Part shown: positions 24,377 through 33,344 of the stretch, piece after piece
Position numbering within the stretch: the stretch's first letter is position 1
Layout: every line of letters begins with the position of its first letter
Source of the DNA: an uncultured Sutterella sp.
GTDB taxonomy: Bacteria; Pseudomonadota; Gammaproteobacteria; Burkholderiales; Burkholderiaceae_F
NCBI GenBank assembly: GCA_905213905.1
Contig: CAJMKD010000003.1
Coordinates: 1 to 64,000 of the forward strand
DNA length: 64,000 nucleotides
Direction of reading: 5' to 3'
The notes under the pieces: generated by a model
Database searches by the model: none
Told to the model about the DNA's origin: nothing
Seen by the model: only the letters and a program-made list of their open reading frames with translations
Program-made: the position numbers and the translations under genes

Positions 24377-25414
24377 ATGCATACAGCTATGCCCGCACAG
24401 CGCAGCATCGATCGTGTGGCGCGCATCAAAGCCAGCGCTTCTGGCCGCTGGCGCGAAATCTTTGTGCGATTCGGCTTGGCCGAGGCGCATTTTGAAAAGC
24501 CCAATCGTCCCTGTCCGCTTTGCGGTGGACGGGATAGGTTCACTTTTTTTGCACGAGAAGCTGATGGCGGCTGGTTCTGCCGCAGATGCGGACACGGCGA
24601 CGGTATTGCGCTTGTACAGCGAGCGCTAGGCACAGATTTCCCCCATACACTTGAACGGCTTGAGGCGCTTCTTGGGTTGCCGAGCCTGCAAGGCGCAAAG
24701 CAAAAACAGAAACGAACGATCCCTACAGAAGATCAAGCGCATGCTCGCCAGTCGGCTTTAGAGACGAAATGGGCTGAAGCTCAGCTGCTTATTGACAGGA
24801 GGGATCGAAATTACAAAGAAAATCCGGTTCTGCGCTATTTGGCCGAACGAGGGCTCTCAAGCTGTGATCTGAGTAGGGAGATTCGCTGGCTGCCCAATGA
24901 GCCCTATTGGGAAGCAGGCGCAGAAGGTGAGCGTCCGCGTCTTCTCGGCCATTATCCCGTAATGCTCGCTCGAGCAACATCTATGGATGGGCGAATTGTT
25001 GCGCTTCACCGAACATACCTGACGGCTGACGGGCGTAAGGCACCTGTCCCCTGCGTGAAGAAACTGACTGCCGGGAGAACAGGAGAGGCGGCAATTCGAC
25101 TTTTCCCTGCGACAAACTTCCTCTGTTTGGCTGAAGGCATTGAAACAGCGCTTTCAGTTCATGCTTTGACGGGACTGCCGGCTTGGTCGTTGATTTCAAT
25201 TACAGGATTCAAGCGATTTAATGCTGTTCCCAAGGGTGTCGAAAAGGTTTTTATCTATGGAGACAATGATGCTTCGTTTACGGGTGCCGCAGGAGCATTT
25301 GAGCTAGCAGCTCGCTTACGGCGCGACTATTCCGAGCTTGCTGTCGAAGTTCGCATTCCGGATGTTGCTGGTGAGGACTGGAACGATGTTTTGCGAAAGA
25401 TGCGTAACGGCTGA
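24377..25414 (+). CDS. Phage/plasmid-type primase with zinc-binding and Toprim domains
   Basis: 345 residues. The N-terminus has a zinc ribbon of the phage P4/T7 gp4 type (Cys46, 49, 68, 71; CPLCGG...CRRCGHGDG). A central region (about 125-235) is of the type found in plasmid and integrative-element primases. The C-terminal Toprim domain has AEG (Glu253) and DND (296-298). There is no helicase domain. Such genes normally belong to mobile elements, yet here it stands alone between housekeeping genes with no integrase, repeats or phage genes. The frame is open and motif-intact, so it is either recently stranded or kept for a host function. A second ATG four codons downstream is possible. Confidence 0.85.
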   Translation: MHTAMPAQRSIDRVARIKASASGRWREIFVRFGLAEAHFEKPNRPCPLCGGRDRFTFFAREADGGWFCRRCGHGDGIALVQRALGTDFPHTLERLEALLGLPSLQGAKQKQKRTIPTEDQAHARQSALETKWAEAQLLIDRRDRNYKENPVLRYLAERGLSSCDLSREIRWLPNEPYWEAGAEGERPRLLGHYPVMLARATSMDGRIVALHRTYLTADGRKAPVPCVKKLTAGRTGEAAIRLFPATNFLCLAEGIETALSVHALTGLPAWSLISITGFKRFNAVPKGVEKVFIYGDNDASFTGAAGAFELAARLRRDYSELAVEVRIPDVAGEDWNDVLRKMRNG

Positions 25415-25422
25415 ATTTGAGA

Positions 25423-26292
25423 TTAAGCGCTTTTCACGGATCGTTTCCGTTTCGTGAGAAGTGTTGCAGCAACCCCGGCGCCAATAATGATGACGATACC
25501 GAACGAGCTCTGCAGAGAGATAGGTTCATCAAAAAACAAGCGTCCAAGCAAAACGGCAAAAACAATCGCTGAGAACTGTAGAACACTCGTGAGGAACATG
25601 TTTCCTGCGCCCCATGCGCGCGTCATACAAAGTTGCGCGACAGTCGCGCTGATGCCCATGCCTAGAAGTGCCGGAACATTTTCTGCTGTTAGCGGGTGGA
25701 GGCCCGTTGTCAAGATTTGACCGCCAAGGCCCCACACCGCTCCGAAAAGTGTGAAGTAGAAAACGATGCGCCATTCAGGCTCTTTCATGGCGCAGAGCTG
25801 CTTGACTTGAAAATATGCCAGTGCTGTAAAAAAGCCGGCGCTCAAGCCGATAAGGGCGGGTAATTCGTCACCAGATCGCAGCTCTGGCCTTAGAACAAGA
25901 GTAATGCCAGCGAAGCCGGCGATGATTGTGCCTATGAGACCGAATTCTATGGTTTCGTTTTTTTTGATAGCGATGACAGTCAGTAAGAGCGCCATATAAA
26001 GCGGGTTTGTGTAATTGAGCGTCATGGCAGTACCAAGCGGCAGGTTTGCAATCGCGAAGAACCAAATCGAAAGCGCCAACGTGCCGAGGAAGCTCCGCTT
26101 CATATGAGAGAAAAAAAGCACTGTCCGGATGCTGAACCCTTTGATGACAGCCCAAATGCCGATCAAAACGACCCCAAAAAGCGATCGATAGAAAACGAGC
26201 TCAAACGTGTCGAAATCCGCGGCACCAAGCTTGGTGAAAGCGGCCATGAGCGCAAAGCACAGGGCGGCTGCGAGCATCCAGAGACTCTGCAT
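25423..26292 (-). CDS. EamA/DMT-family inner-membrane transporter
   Basis: 289 residues with about ten hydrophobic helices in two EamA repeats (about 5-135 and 150-280). GTAMTLNYTNPLYMALL at the end of repeat one and a final short KRKRSVKSA tail are typical. The substrate cannot be told; drug or metabolite exporters of the RhaT/YdcZ kind share this fold. ATG 26290-26292 was chosen over a 22-residue upstream extension that would place a charged, Cys-rich stretch before the first helix. It converges with the primase gene, the stops being 8 bases apart. Confidence 0.88.
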   Translation of the reverse strand: MQSLWMLAAALCFALMAAFTKLGAADFDTFELVFYRSLFGVVLIGIWAVIKGFSIRTVLFFSHMKRSFLGTLALSIWFFAIANLPLGTAMTLNYTNPLYMALLLTVIAIKKNETIEFGLIGTIIAGFAGITLVLRPELRSGDELPALIGLSAGFFTALAYFQVKQLCAMKEPEWRIVFYFTLFGAVWGLGGQILTTGLHPLTAENVPALLGMGISATVAQLCMTRAWGAGNMFLTSVLQFSAIVFAVLLGRLFFDEPISLQSSFGIVIIIGAGVAATLLTKRKRSVKSA

Positions 26293-26321
26293 AAAAAAAT
26301 ACGGGTTACGAAAACGACAAA

Positions 26322-26392
26322 TAAAGCCCCGCCGCAGACAAGCCTGACAGCGGGGCATCGGAAAAGGATGGACTCACAAACAGAGTCCATCC
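26322..26392 (-). terminator. Rho-independent terminator after aspS, with a second stem-loop downstream
   Basis: A 10-bp stem (GGATGGACTC, 26366-26375, with 26383-26392) lies 15 bases past the aspS stop and is followed on the minus strand by TTTTCC. A second stem (GCCCCGC, 26326-26332, with 26350-26356) follows, with TTTATTT after it. Tandem terminators separate aspS from the EamA gene. Confidence 0.8.
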
Positions 26393-26407
26393 GAATGAAA
26401 CGAGGCC

Positions 26408-28201
26408 TTATTCGGGCTTCGGTTCGCGGCGCAGCTTGATGTGCAGCTCGCGAAGCTGCTTTTCATCGACAGGCGCCGGTGCGTGCGTGAGCAGACACTG
26501 TGCACGCTGGGTCTTCGGGAACGCAATCACGTCGCGGATCGAATCTGCACCGCACATCATTGTGACGATGCGATCCAGGCCGAAGGCAATGCCGCCATGG
26601 GGCGGAGCGCCGAACTGAAGAGCGTCGAGCAGGAAGCCGAATTTCTGGCGCGCCTCTTCCGGGCCGATCTTGAGGGCCTCAAAGACTTTTTCCTGTACTT
26701 CTTCACGGTGAATACGGATTGAGCCGCCGCCGATTTCCCAGCCGTTAAGAACGCAGTCGTACGCTTTAGCGTAGCAATGCTCCGGATCGGAGATGAGCTT
26801 GTCTTCGTCGCCGTCGATAGGGCAGGTGAAAGGATGGTGGCAGGCGACCCAACGGTCTTCTTCTTCCGAGTATTCAAACATCGGGAAGTTGATAACCCAC
26901 AAGGGCTTCCAGCCTTCCGTAAAGAGACCGTGAGATTTGCCAAATTCGGAGTGGCCAATCTTCAGACGGAGAGCGCCGAGACTATCCCAGACGATTTTTG
27001 CCTTGTCGGCGCCGAAGAAAATGACGTCGCCATCCTTGGCGTTGGTGCGCTCAAGAATGCCTTTCAGCTCATCGTCGGAAAGGTTCTTCACGATCGGCGA
27101 CTGCAAGCCTTCGCGACCGCGGGCGAGCTCGTTCACCTTGATGTAGGCAAGCCCCTTAGCACCGTAAATCTTGACGAATTCGGTGTAGCTGTCGATTTCC
27201 GAGCGCGGCATTGAAGCGGCGCCCGGCACGCAGAGAGCGACAACTTTGCCGTTGTGCAGATTCTTGACGCCCGAGAAGACTTTGAACTGAGAATTGGAAA
27301 CGATATCGGTGACTTCTTTCAGTTCGAGGTGAACGCGCAGGTCAGGCTTGTCAGAGCCGTACCGAGCCATGGCATCGTCCCAGAGCATGACCGGGAAAGG
27401 ATTGACGAAGTCAACATCGAGCACTTCCTTGAAGACCGTGCGAACAAGCTCTTCCATCAACGCACGGATTTCATCCATTGTCAGGAAGGAGGTTTCAATA
27501 TCGACCTGCGTGAATTCGGGCTGCCGGTCAGCGCGAAGGTCTTCGTCGCGGAAGCACTTCACGATCTGATAGTAGCGATCAAAGCCTGCGCACATCAGCA
27601 TTTGCTTGAAGAGCTGGGGCGACTGCGGCAGTGCGTAGAAGCAGCCTTCCTGGACGCGGCTCGGCACGAGATAGTCGCGGGCACCTTCCGGCGTGGAGCG
27701 CGTCAGCATCGGCGTTTCAATGTCGATGAAGCCGTGAGCATCAAGGAACTTGCGGAAAGCCATTGCAGCGCGATAGCGCGTGCGAAGGTTCTTCTGCATC
27801 TGCGGACGGCGCAGGTCGAGAATGCGATACGTGAGACGGGTCGTTTCCGACAGATTCTGATCGTCAAGGTTGAACGGAGGCGTTGCGGAGGCCGAGAGGA
27901 TTTCAAGTTCGTGGCAGAGAACTTCAACGCCGCCCGAAATCAGATTTTCGTTCTTTGTGCCTTCGGGACGCGCGCGGACAAGGCCAACCACCTTAAGGCA
28001 GTACTCATTGCGGCACTTGTCGGCCGTCGCGAAAACATCGGGACGATCCGGATCGCAGACAACCTGAACGAGACCTTCACGGTCGCGCAGGTCAATGAAG
28101 ATAACGCCGCCGTGGTCGCGACGACGATGGGCCCAACCGTAGAGGGTCACAGTCTGGCCGATAAACGACTCATCGACCAAGCCAGAGTACACGGTTCGCA
28201 T
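26408..28201 (-). CDS. aspS: Aspartyl-tRNA synthetase
   Basis: Class II synthetase, 597 residues, bacterial type. An N-terminal OB-fold anticodon domain (about 1-110; LYGWAHRRRDHGG) is followed by catalytic motif 2 (FRDEDLRADRQPEFTQ), the GAD insertion (about 290-410) and motif 3 (GIAFGLDRIV, near the C-terminus). Whether it is discriminating or also charges tRNA-Asn cannot be judged here. It follows DUF502 and fmdB in the betaproteobacterial order but has a candidate promoter and terminator of its own. Confidence 0.98.
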   Translation of the reverse strand: MRTVYSGLVDESFIGQTVTLYGWAHRRRDHGGVIFIDLRDREGLVQVVCDPDRPDVFATADKCRNEYCLKVVGLVRARPEGTKNENLISGGVEVLCHELEILSASATPPFNLDDQNLSETTRLTYRILDLRRPQMQKNLRTRYRAAMAFRKFLDAHGFIDIETPMLTRSTPEGARDYLVPSRVQEGCFYALPQSPQLFKQMLMCAGFDRYYQIVKCFRDEDLRADRQPEFTQVDIETSFLTMDEIRALMEELVRTVFKEVLDVDFVNPFPVMLWDDAMARYGSDKPDLRVHLELKEVTDIVSNSQFKVFSGVKNLHNGKVVALCVPGAASMPRSEIDSYTEFVKIYGAKGLAYIKVNELARGREGLQSPIVKNLSDDELKGILERTNAKDGDVIFFGADKAKIVWDSLGALRLKIGHSEFGKSHGLFTEGWKPLWVINFPMFEYSEEEDRWVACHHPFTCPIDGDEDKLISDPEHCYAKAYDCVLNGWEIGGGSIRIHREEVQEKVFEALKIGPEEARQKFGFLLDALQFGAPPHGGIAFGLDRIVTMMCGADSIRDVIAFPKTQRAQCLLTHAPAPVDEKQLRELHIKLRREPKPE

Positions 28202-28291
28202 AGAAGCTCCCAGAATGGCCGAATCCGTTCGGAAAGGCCGGTTGATTTAAGCGGCGCGCAACTGCGTACGCGCCTGGCTGAGTTTTGCAAT

Positions 28292-28320
28292 ATTTTGTCT
28301 CGGACCAGCGCCATCCTCAA
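28292..28320 (-). promoter_or_regulatory. Candidate sigma-70 promoter for aspS
   Basis: On the minus strand TTGAGG (28315-28320) and CAAAAT (28292-28297) are separated by 17 bases, each matching four of six consensus positions. It is about 90 bases before the aspS ATG, inside a 255-base gap that otherwise shows nothing recognisable. Confidence 0.45.
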
Positions 28321-28456
28321 GTTGCAGGGATGGAGCTGGCGGGCAATAGCGTGTGCGCATTTTCTATGCGCGCATAAAAAAATTTTAGCGCCAACCGACG
28401 AGCGCGAGCAGTGTCGCAACGCTTTTGACGTTCGTTTTTGCCTTTAAGCGAACAGG

Positions 28457-29089
28457 TCAGACTGAGGGATCATTGTTTTTTGCTGCTGTTTTGGCGCCGG
28501 ATGGACTCATAACGCCGAGCGAAATATGGAATTTGAAGGCTTCGTCGACTGTTGCTGTTGTAGGCCGAAGTGCGCTTCGCTCAACTATAAGAACGTAGCC
28601 TGATGTCGGGTTCGGCGCGGTCGGGACAAAAACAGTGACGAGATTTTCCCCTGCAAGCTCCTTTTCTGTTTGCGCCGTCGGTTCAGCAACGATGAATCCA
28701 TACGTCCAGACCCCTGGCCGCGGGAATTCGATAAGTGCAACTTCCTTAAAGCTTTGCGTTTGATCGGAAAGAACTGTTTGCAGAATCTGCTTGACGCCTG
28801 AGTATATAGGTCGGACGAAGGGAATTTTTTCCAGTAATGACTCCCAAGCTCTGAGCACCCATTGGCCGATCATGTTGGCGACGAGAACACCCGTGACAAG
28901 GATGACGATGCCAGCGATGACGAGTCCTATGCCGGGGATGTGAAAACCGAGAAATGCATCGGGATGCATCTTTGGGGGCAGAAGCGAGAGAAGGGAATCG
29001 CTCCAGCGAATAATTGACTCAATTACCCAAACCGTGACGGCAAGAGGAATCCAGAGCAGAAGACCGGCGGAGAAATACTTTTTGATCAT
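28457..29089 (-). CDS. DUF502 family inner-membrane protein
   Basis: 210 residues with an N-terminal membrane helix (about 6-26), a second one (about 52-78) and a C-terminal soluble domain. Typical DUF502 segments are IPFVRPIYSGVKQILQTVL (about 90-108), PRPGVWTYGFIV and VFVPTAPNPTSGYVLIV. The function is not established. ATG 29087-29089 was chosen over an upstream in-frame TTG. It stands between fmdB and aspS as in most betaproteobacteria. Confidence 0.92.
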   Translation of the reverse strand: MIKKYFSAGLLLWIPLAVTVWVIESIIRWSDSLLSLLPPKMHPDAFLGFHIPGIGLVIAGIVILVTGVLVANMIGQWVLRAWESLLEKIPFVRPIYSGVKQILQTVLSDQTQSFKEVALIEFPRPGVWTYGFIVAEPTAQTEKELAGENLVTVFVPTAPNPTSGYVLIVERSALRPTTATVDEAFKFHISLGVMSPSGAKTAAKNNDPSV

Positions 29090-29103
29090 GTCGGGAAACA
29101 AAG

Positions 29104-29152
29104 GGAAAAAAAGCCGCGATTCCCTGCCTGGAATGCAGGTCGCGGCTTTTTG
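29104..29152 (-). terminator. Strong terminator between fmdB and the DUF502 gene
   Basis: An outer stem (AAAAGCCGCGA with TCGCGGCTTTT) and an inner stem (CCTGC/GCAGG) form a long hairpin. It is followed on the minus strand by a run of seven T and on the plus strand by five T, so it could work in both directions. Confidence 0.85.
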
Positions 29153-29167
29153 AGGTTATCTGCGGCG

Positions 29168-29395
29168 TCAGTTTTTATTGGGATGGGCGTGCGCAGCGGG
29201 CACGGCCTTAGGGCCGCCGCCAAAATCGGTTGCTGCCCAGCCTGTACCCTTGAGCTCAAAGCCGGGTGCGGAAAGTTCCTTTCGGAAGGTTTCTTTGCCG
29301 CACTTAGGACATTTGGTGAGCGGCTTGTCGCTCATTTTCTGGAGGTAGTCCTTTTCAAAGCCACAGGAAGAGCATTTGTAGGCGTAAATTGGCAT
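29168..29395 (-). CDS. FmdB-family zinc-ribbon protein
   Basis: 75 residues with an N-terminal zinc ribbon (Cys8, 11, 29, 32; CSSC...CPKC), then the family motif RKELSAPGFELKGTGWAATDF. The C-terminal tail is short and basic. These proteins are often annotated as putative regulators, but the function is unknown. It precedes the DUF502 gene and aspS, separated by a strong terminator. Confidence 0.92.
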   Translation of the reverse strand: MPIYAYKCSSCGFEKDYLQKMSDKPLTKCPKCGKETFRKELSAPGFELKGTGWAATDFGGGPKAVPAAHAHPNKN

Positions 29396-29490
29396 TTTTG
29401 TGAGGCATCAAAAGGTATTCTTAGAGGGAATGATTATAGACGCGTGCGTTTGTGCGCAATGAGTCTGTTGGACCAAGAATGACCAGGTTC

Positions 29491-29525
29491 AAAAGAAAAA
29501 GGCCCGGATGCAGTCATCCGGGCCT
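29491..29525 (-). terminator. Rho-independent terminator after the EF-G-like gene
   Basis: An 11-bp stem (AGGCCCGGATG, 29500-29510, with 29515-29525) is followed on the minus strand by TTTTTCTTTT. It sits 73 bases past the stop. Confidence 0.88.
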
Positions 29526-29598
29526 CAAATCAGAGGAAGTTTCGAAGGAACGGCGTCCGTCGGAACAAGGTTATTGACAAGACGCCGAAAATAGAGCC

Positions 29599-31647
29599 TT
29601 AATCCTCTTCCTTGCGCTGGTATTTGGCGGCAAGTTCAGCCTGCTTTTGCGCGGGCAACGGTTGATAGCTGTCGAGCGTCATGCTCCAAGTGCCCGTACC
29701 CTGGGTGATGGCGTGCAGACGCGTTGCATAATCGTCGAGCTCGGCCAGCGGAACGATGCCCGTAATTTCCATAATTCCACCAGGCAGAGATTCGGTGTTG
29801 GACACTTGACCGCGACGGCTAGCAAGGTCTCCGGCAATGTCGCCCATGTAGCTTTCAGGTGCCGAAATTTCAACCTTCACGATCGGTTCGAGCACCTGCG
29901 CCTTGGCTTTCGAAAGCGCATCGAGGAAAGCTTTTCTGCCGGCAGCAACGAAAGCGACTTCCTTAGAGTCAACGGGGTGACTCTTGCCGTCGTAAACCGT
30001 TACGCGAAGATCTTGCAGCGGATAACCAGCGGCATAACCCGAGTCGAGAACTTCGCGCACGCCCTTTTCGACAGCGGGAATCAGATTGAACGGGATCGCA
30101 CCGCCCTTCACTTGATCGACGAATTCAAAGCCGGCACCGCGCGGCAACGGTTCGACGCGCAGATAAACTTCACCGAACTGTCCAGCACCGCCAGTTTGTT
30201 TCTTGTGGCGCGCATGGCCTTCCGCTGGTGCGGAAATCGTTTCGCGGTACGGGATCGAAGGCGTGGAAGTTTCAACTTCAAGCTTGAAGTTCACTTGCAT
30301 GCGCTCGAGAATCGAACGGACGTGCATATCGGTAAGGCCGCGAATAACGGTTTCATTGAGGACCGTGTCGTGTTCCACTGCCATCGTAGGATCTTCAGAC
30401 TGCATCTTCTGAAGTACTTCGCTCATGCGGCTTTCGTCGCCTCTCCGAGCAGGCTTGATGGCGAGCCCGTACATGGGCTTTGGGAAGTTGATCGGGCGCA
30501 TATGAACACCCGTCAGCTCGGGATCGCCGTGAATAACGGAACCATAGCGAAGTTCGTCAATCTTGGCGATGGCGCCGATGTCGCCCGGGCAGAGCGAATC
30601 GGTTTCTGCAGTGTTCTTGCCCTGCAGGATGAGCGGATGAGCGGTTTTGACGCCTTTCTTGCTGTCGTCGACATAAACCACGGAATCCTTTGTCATCATG
30701 CCCTGATGAACGCGGAAGACACCGATCTTGCCGATGTAGGGGTCATTGACGATTTTGAAGACCTGAGCAATAAGCGGCAGGTTCTTGTCGGGCACGGTCT
30801 TGTAGGGCGTTCCGTCTGCATTGAGGAAGAGTGCTTCATTGGCTTCTGCCGGGCTTGGCAAATGGCGAATGATCACCTTCATGAAGTCGCGGATGCCGAT
30901 TAGATTCTTGGCGGAAGTGAAGCAAACAGGGATGACATGCCCTTCGCGCAACGCTTTTGTGACGAGCGGATGCAGCAGACGAGGATCGACGTTGCCTTCC
31001 TCGAGATACTTTTCGAGCATTTCATCGTCTTCTTCGATAATGCGTTCGATGAAGGCGCGGTGAACTTCTTCCACACTCATGATGTCCGATTCGCCGGTGT
31101 CGCGGTCGAAGCAGTCGATCACGCGAGTGCGGTTCTTCGTGGGCAGGTTGATGGGCAGAACACCAGGACCCCAGGTTTCACGAAGCTCTTCAAGCAACTT
31201 TTCAAGATCAGCATCAGGCGCGTCGCATTTGTTCACGACAATCATGCGGCAAAGATTGCGCTCTTTGGCGGCCTGCATCATGCGAATGGTGAGGAGCTCG
31301 GGACCCTTTGTCGCGTCAATGACTGCCGCGACAGACTTAACCGCGTCAAGTGCCGAGAGATCCTGTCCAAGGTAGTCGGCATATCCCGGGGTGTCGAGCA
31401 CGTGAATGCGAACCGGCGTCAGATCGGGCATGGCCGTATCGATATGTGCGACGGCAAGACGGATCGAATGCTGGACCTGCTTTTCAAGCGGATCGTTGTC
31501 GCACATGGTGTTGCCACGTTCGACGCTGCCGAGTTCAGGAATCATGCCGGAGCGGTAGAGCATGGCTTCGATAAGAGAAGTCTTGCCGCAGGAGCCGTGC
31601 CCTACCAGCGCCAAGGTACGAAGGTTTTCAGTGGAATAGTTGCTCAT
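29599..31647 (-). CDS. Elongation factor G-like GTPase (EF-G2 type)
   Basis: 682 residues with all EF-G domains. G1 is GHGSCGKT (16-23), G3 is DTPGYAD (85-91) and G4 is NKCD (139-142). Domain II follows, then III, IV (about 470-590; KKQTGGAGQFGEVYLRVEP) and V. Canonical EF-G has AHxDAGKTT and NKMD, so this is the diverged EF-G-like family (Thermus EF-G2 and similar) rather than the main fusA product, which normally sits in the str operon. The role is unclear; some members support translation or ribosome recycling under stress. It is transcribed alone, ending in a strong terminator. Confidence 0.9.
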   Translation of the reverse strand: MSNYSTENLRTLALVGHGSCGKTSLIEAMLYRSGMIPELGSVERGNTMCDNDPLEKQVQHSIRLAVAHIDTAMPDLTPVRIHVLDTPGYADYLGQDLSALDAVKSVAAVIDATKGPELLTIRMMQAAKERNLCRMIVVNKCDAPDADLEKLLEELRETWGPGVLPINLPTKNRTRVIDCFDRDTGESDIMSVEEVHRAFIERIIEEDDEMLEKYLEEGNVDPRLLHPLVTKALREGHVIPVCFTSAKNLIGIRDFMKVIIRHLPSPAEANEALFLNADGTPYKTVPDKNLPLIAQVFKIVNDPYIGKIGVFRVHQGMMTKDSVVYVDDSKKGVKTAHPLILQGKNTAETDSLCPGDIGAIAKIDELRYGSVIHGDPELTGVHMRPINFPKPMYGLAIKPARRGDESRMSEVLQKMQSEDPTMAVEHDTVLNETVIRGLTDMHVRSILERMQVNFKLEVETSTPSIPYRETISAPAEGHARHKKQTGGAGQFGEVYLRVEPLPRGAGFEFVDQVKGGAIPFNLIPAVEKGVREVLDSGYAAGYPLQDLRVTVYDGKSHPVDSKEVAFVAAGRKAFLDALSKAKAQVLEPIVKVEISAPESYMGDIAGDLASRRGQVSNTESLPGGIMEITGIVPLAELDDYATRLHAITQGTGTWSMTLDSYQPLPAQKQAELAAKYQRKEED

Positions 31648-31691
31648 AAACCGCCCCTAAGAAAAGGTTGACATTGGTTGCAGGTTTAACT

Positions 31692-31722
31692 ATTCTGCGC
31701 CGTCGCCGCCGCGGCGCAGAAT
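31692..31722 (-). other. Stem-loop upstream of the EF-G-like gene
   Basis: An 11-bp stem (ATTCTGCGCCG, 31692-31702, with 31712-31722) with a 9-base loop and no T-run. It lies between the histidine kinase stop and the EF-G-like start. It may end the two-component operon or lie in the EF-G-like leader. Confidence 0.45.
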
Positions 31723-31811
31723 TCTCGCTACGTCTCTTTGATGCGGATCGAGAAAGCGATAGAGAAACCTTTCCTTAATGCTGTGTTTGGCGGATAATTT
31801 CCTTTTTGTGC

Positions 31812-31842
31812 AGGCGCCTTGGAAGATAAAGGCGCCTTTTTT
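31812..31842 (+). terminator. Plus-strand terminator-like hairpin with no annotated plus-strand gene upstream
   Basis: A 9-bp stem (AGGCGCCTT, 31812-31820, with 31829-31837) is followed on the plus strand by TTTTT. Both neighbouring genes are on the minus strand and the minus-strand continuation has no T-run. It could end an unannotated small RNA or block antisense transcription into the kinase gene. Confidence 0.5.
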
Positions 31843-31868
31843 CAGCTCAAGCCCGCCCAGCAACTTTT

Positions 31869-33317
31869 TCAACGTGGCGAAGATCTTTCAGCTGGCAGCA
31901 GAATGTCGAATTCAAGGCCGTGGGGCAGAATGTTCTTGGCCGAAATTTCGCCTTGTTGGCTTTCAATTGCACTCTTGGCAATGGCAAGTCCAAGCCCAAA
32001 GCCGGTGCCTGTCTGCTCGCGGTTGCCGCGCACAAAAGGATCGAACATGCGAGCAAGTTCTTCGGACGGCATGCCGGGGCCTTCATCAATGCAGCGCAGA
32101 AGCAGGCCGCGGGCGCGGCGCTCAGCAATAAGCGTTATCGTGCCTGCCTGAGGCGTGTACCTCAGTGCGTTGCGGCCGATGTTGATTAACGCGCTCGAGA
32201 GTGCGGCTTCATTAATATTGAGCGTGACGTCCTGGTCGAGTCGATCGATGAAATTGACTTTGATAGCGCGCCCCTGTGCTTCAAAGGCAAGGGTGTCGCG
32301 AATGGCGCTCAGAAACGTTCGCATAGAAACGGGAGCAGTTTCCAGTTTGATTCCGCCCTCAAGCCTCGCATAAGTGAGCAGACTGCCGATCAGCTCATCG
32401 ATTGCTCGAACTTCTTTTTCAATTCTTTCGAGCGAGCTCGCTACGCGGTTCGGATCCATTTTGGCTAATTCGACGGCGACTTCTATGCGTGCAAGCGGAC
32501 TGCGAATTTCATGACTTACGTTGTGAAAGAGCTTGCGCTGACGCTTGATGAGCTTTTCGATTTGATCAGCCATGCGGTCGAAGACTTTGGCAAGCGCAGC
32601 GACTTCGCCGTCTGCCGGACCAATGTCCTTTTCAATTCGCGTACTGAGGTCGCCTTCAGCAACTTTTCGCATAGCAGCATCGAGTCTGCGCAACGGTCTT
32701 GAGTAATAAAGCGCAAGTGTCCACGCGACGCAGAGCGTCAGCAGCAAAATGGAAACAATGGCCGTCGCAGCAGGCATCAGGCTGTTAAAGGGGAATATGT
32801 TGAGCCTCGGGACAGGCGGCTTCGTGTGGACTGCAAAAATGAAATATGGTTTGCCGTCGATTTCGACGGTTTTCACGGCGCCAGCGGGGATGTCTTTTTC
32901 AAGATCTCGGTGAGGCTTGCCTTGCTGCATGGCATCGAGTAGCTGCCGTGCGCGCTCGGGGACAGTTCGGCCGCTCAATTCAACGCCGTCCTTGGTCATG
33001 ACGAAGACAGTCGGTCGTGTGTTCGCGTCGCTTCGAAGCCATTCAACCAATCCGGCTTCGCCTGCGTAGCGATGCATGATGAAAGCTGTTTCAACGACCC
33101 TTTGGCCGCCGTAATGGAGCGAAAGCGTGTTTTCAAGCCGTGCGACGATTTGCGACTGCACTACATAAGCAGCGCCCCATGTGGCGGCGGCTGTGATGAG
33201 AATGACGGCTATGAGGCCGCTGAAAAGACGCCAGAAAAGACTGTTGAATGATCCGGGCAGTGACGGCACAGGAAATCTCCGGGCGGTAGACACGCCCGAG
33301 ACTCCGAAAGAATTCAT
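31869..33317 (-). CDS. Sensor histidine kinase
   Basis: 482 residues: a cytoplasmic N-terminus, TM1 (about 29-51), a periplasmic sensor region of about 130 residues, TM2 (about 181-203), HAMP (about 204-258), HisKA with phospho-His269 in HNVSHEIRSPLARIE and HATPase_c with N-box NIGRNALRYTP, G1 DEGPGMP and G2 GTGFGLGLAI. The class IA, CpxA/EnvZ-like layout suggests an envelope-stress or efflux-linked sensor. It follows its response regulator by 27 bases; together they diverge from the efflux operon, their likely target. Confidence 0.93.
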   Translation of the reverse strand: MNSFGVSGVSTARRFPVPSLPGSFNSLFWRLFSGLIAVILITAAATWGAAYVVQSQIVARLENTLSLHYGGQRVVETAFIMHRYAGEAGLVEWLRSDANTRPTVFVMTKDGVELSGRTVPERARQLLDAMQQGKPHRDLEKDIPAGAVKTVEIDGKPYFIFAVHTKPPVPRLNIFPFNSLMPAATAIVSILLLTLCVAWTLALYYSRPLRRLDAAMRKVAEGDLSTRIEKDIGPADGEVAALAKVFDRMADQIEKLIKRQRKLFHNVSHEIRSPLARIEVAVELAKMDPNRVASSLERIEKEVRAIDELIGSLLTYARLEGGIKLETAPVSMRTFLSAIRDTLAFEAQGRAIKVNFIDRLDQDVTLNINEAALSSALINIGRNALRYTPQAGTITLIAERRARGLLLRCIDEGPGMPSEELARMFDPFVRGNREQTGTGFGLGLAIAKSAIESQQGEISAKNILPHGLEFDILLPAERSSPR

Positions 33318-33344
33318 TCTCCGGCGCGCTATCGGGGTGTCGGT

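Noticed and set aside
27254..28447. Long open frame (397 codons) on the plus strand opposite aspS
   Set aside because: It is antisense to a certain gene, has no recognisable domain or ribosome site, and reflects codon bias of aspS.
29647..30903. 418-codon open frame opposite the EF-G-like gene
   Set aside because: Shadow of the coding strand; composition is His/Arg/Asn-rich without a family, and no promoter is visible.
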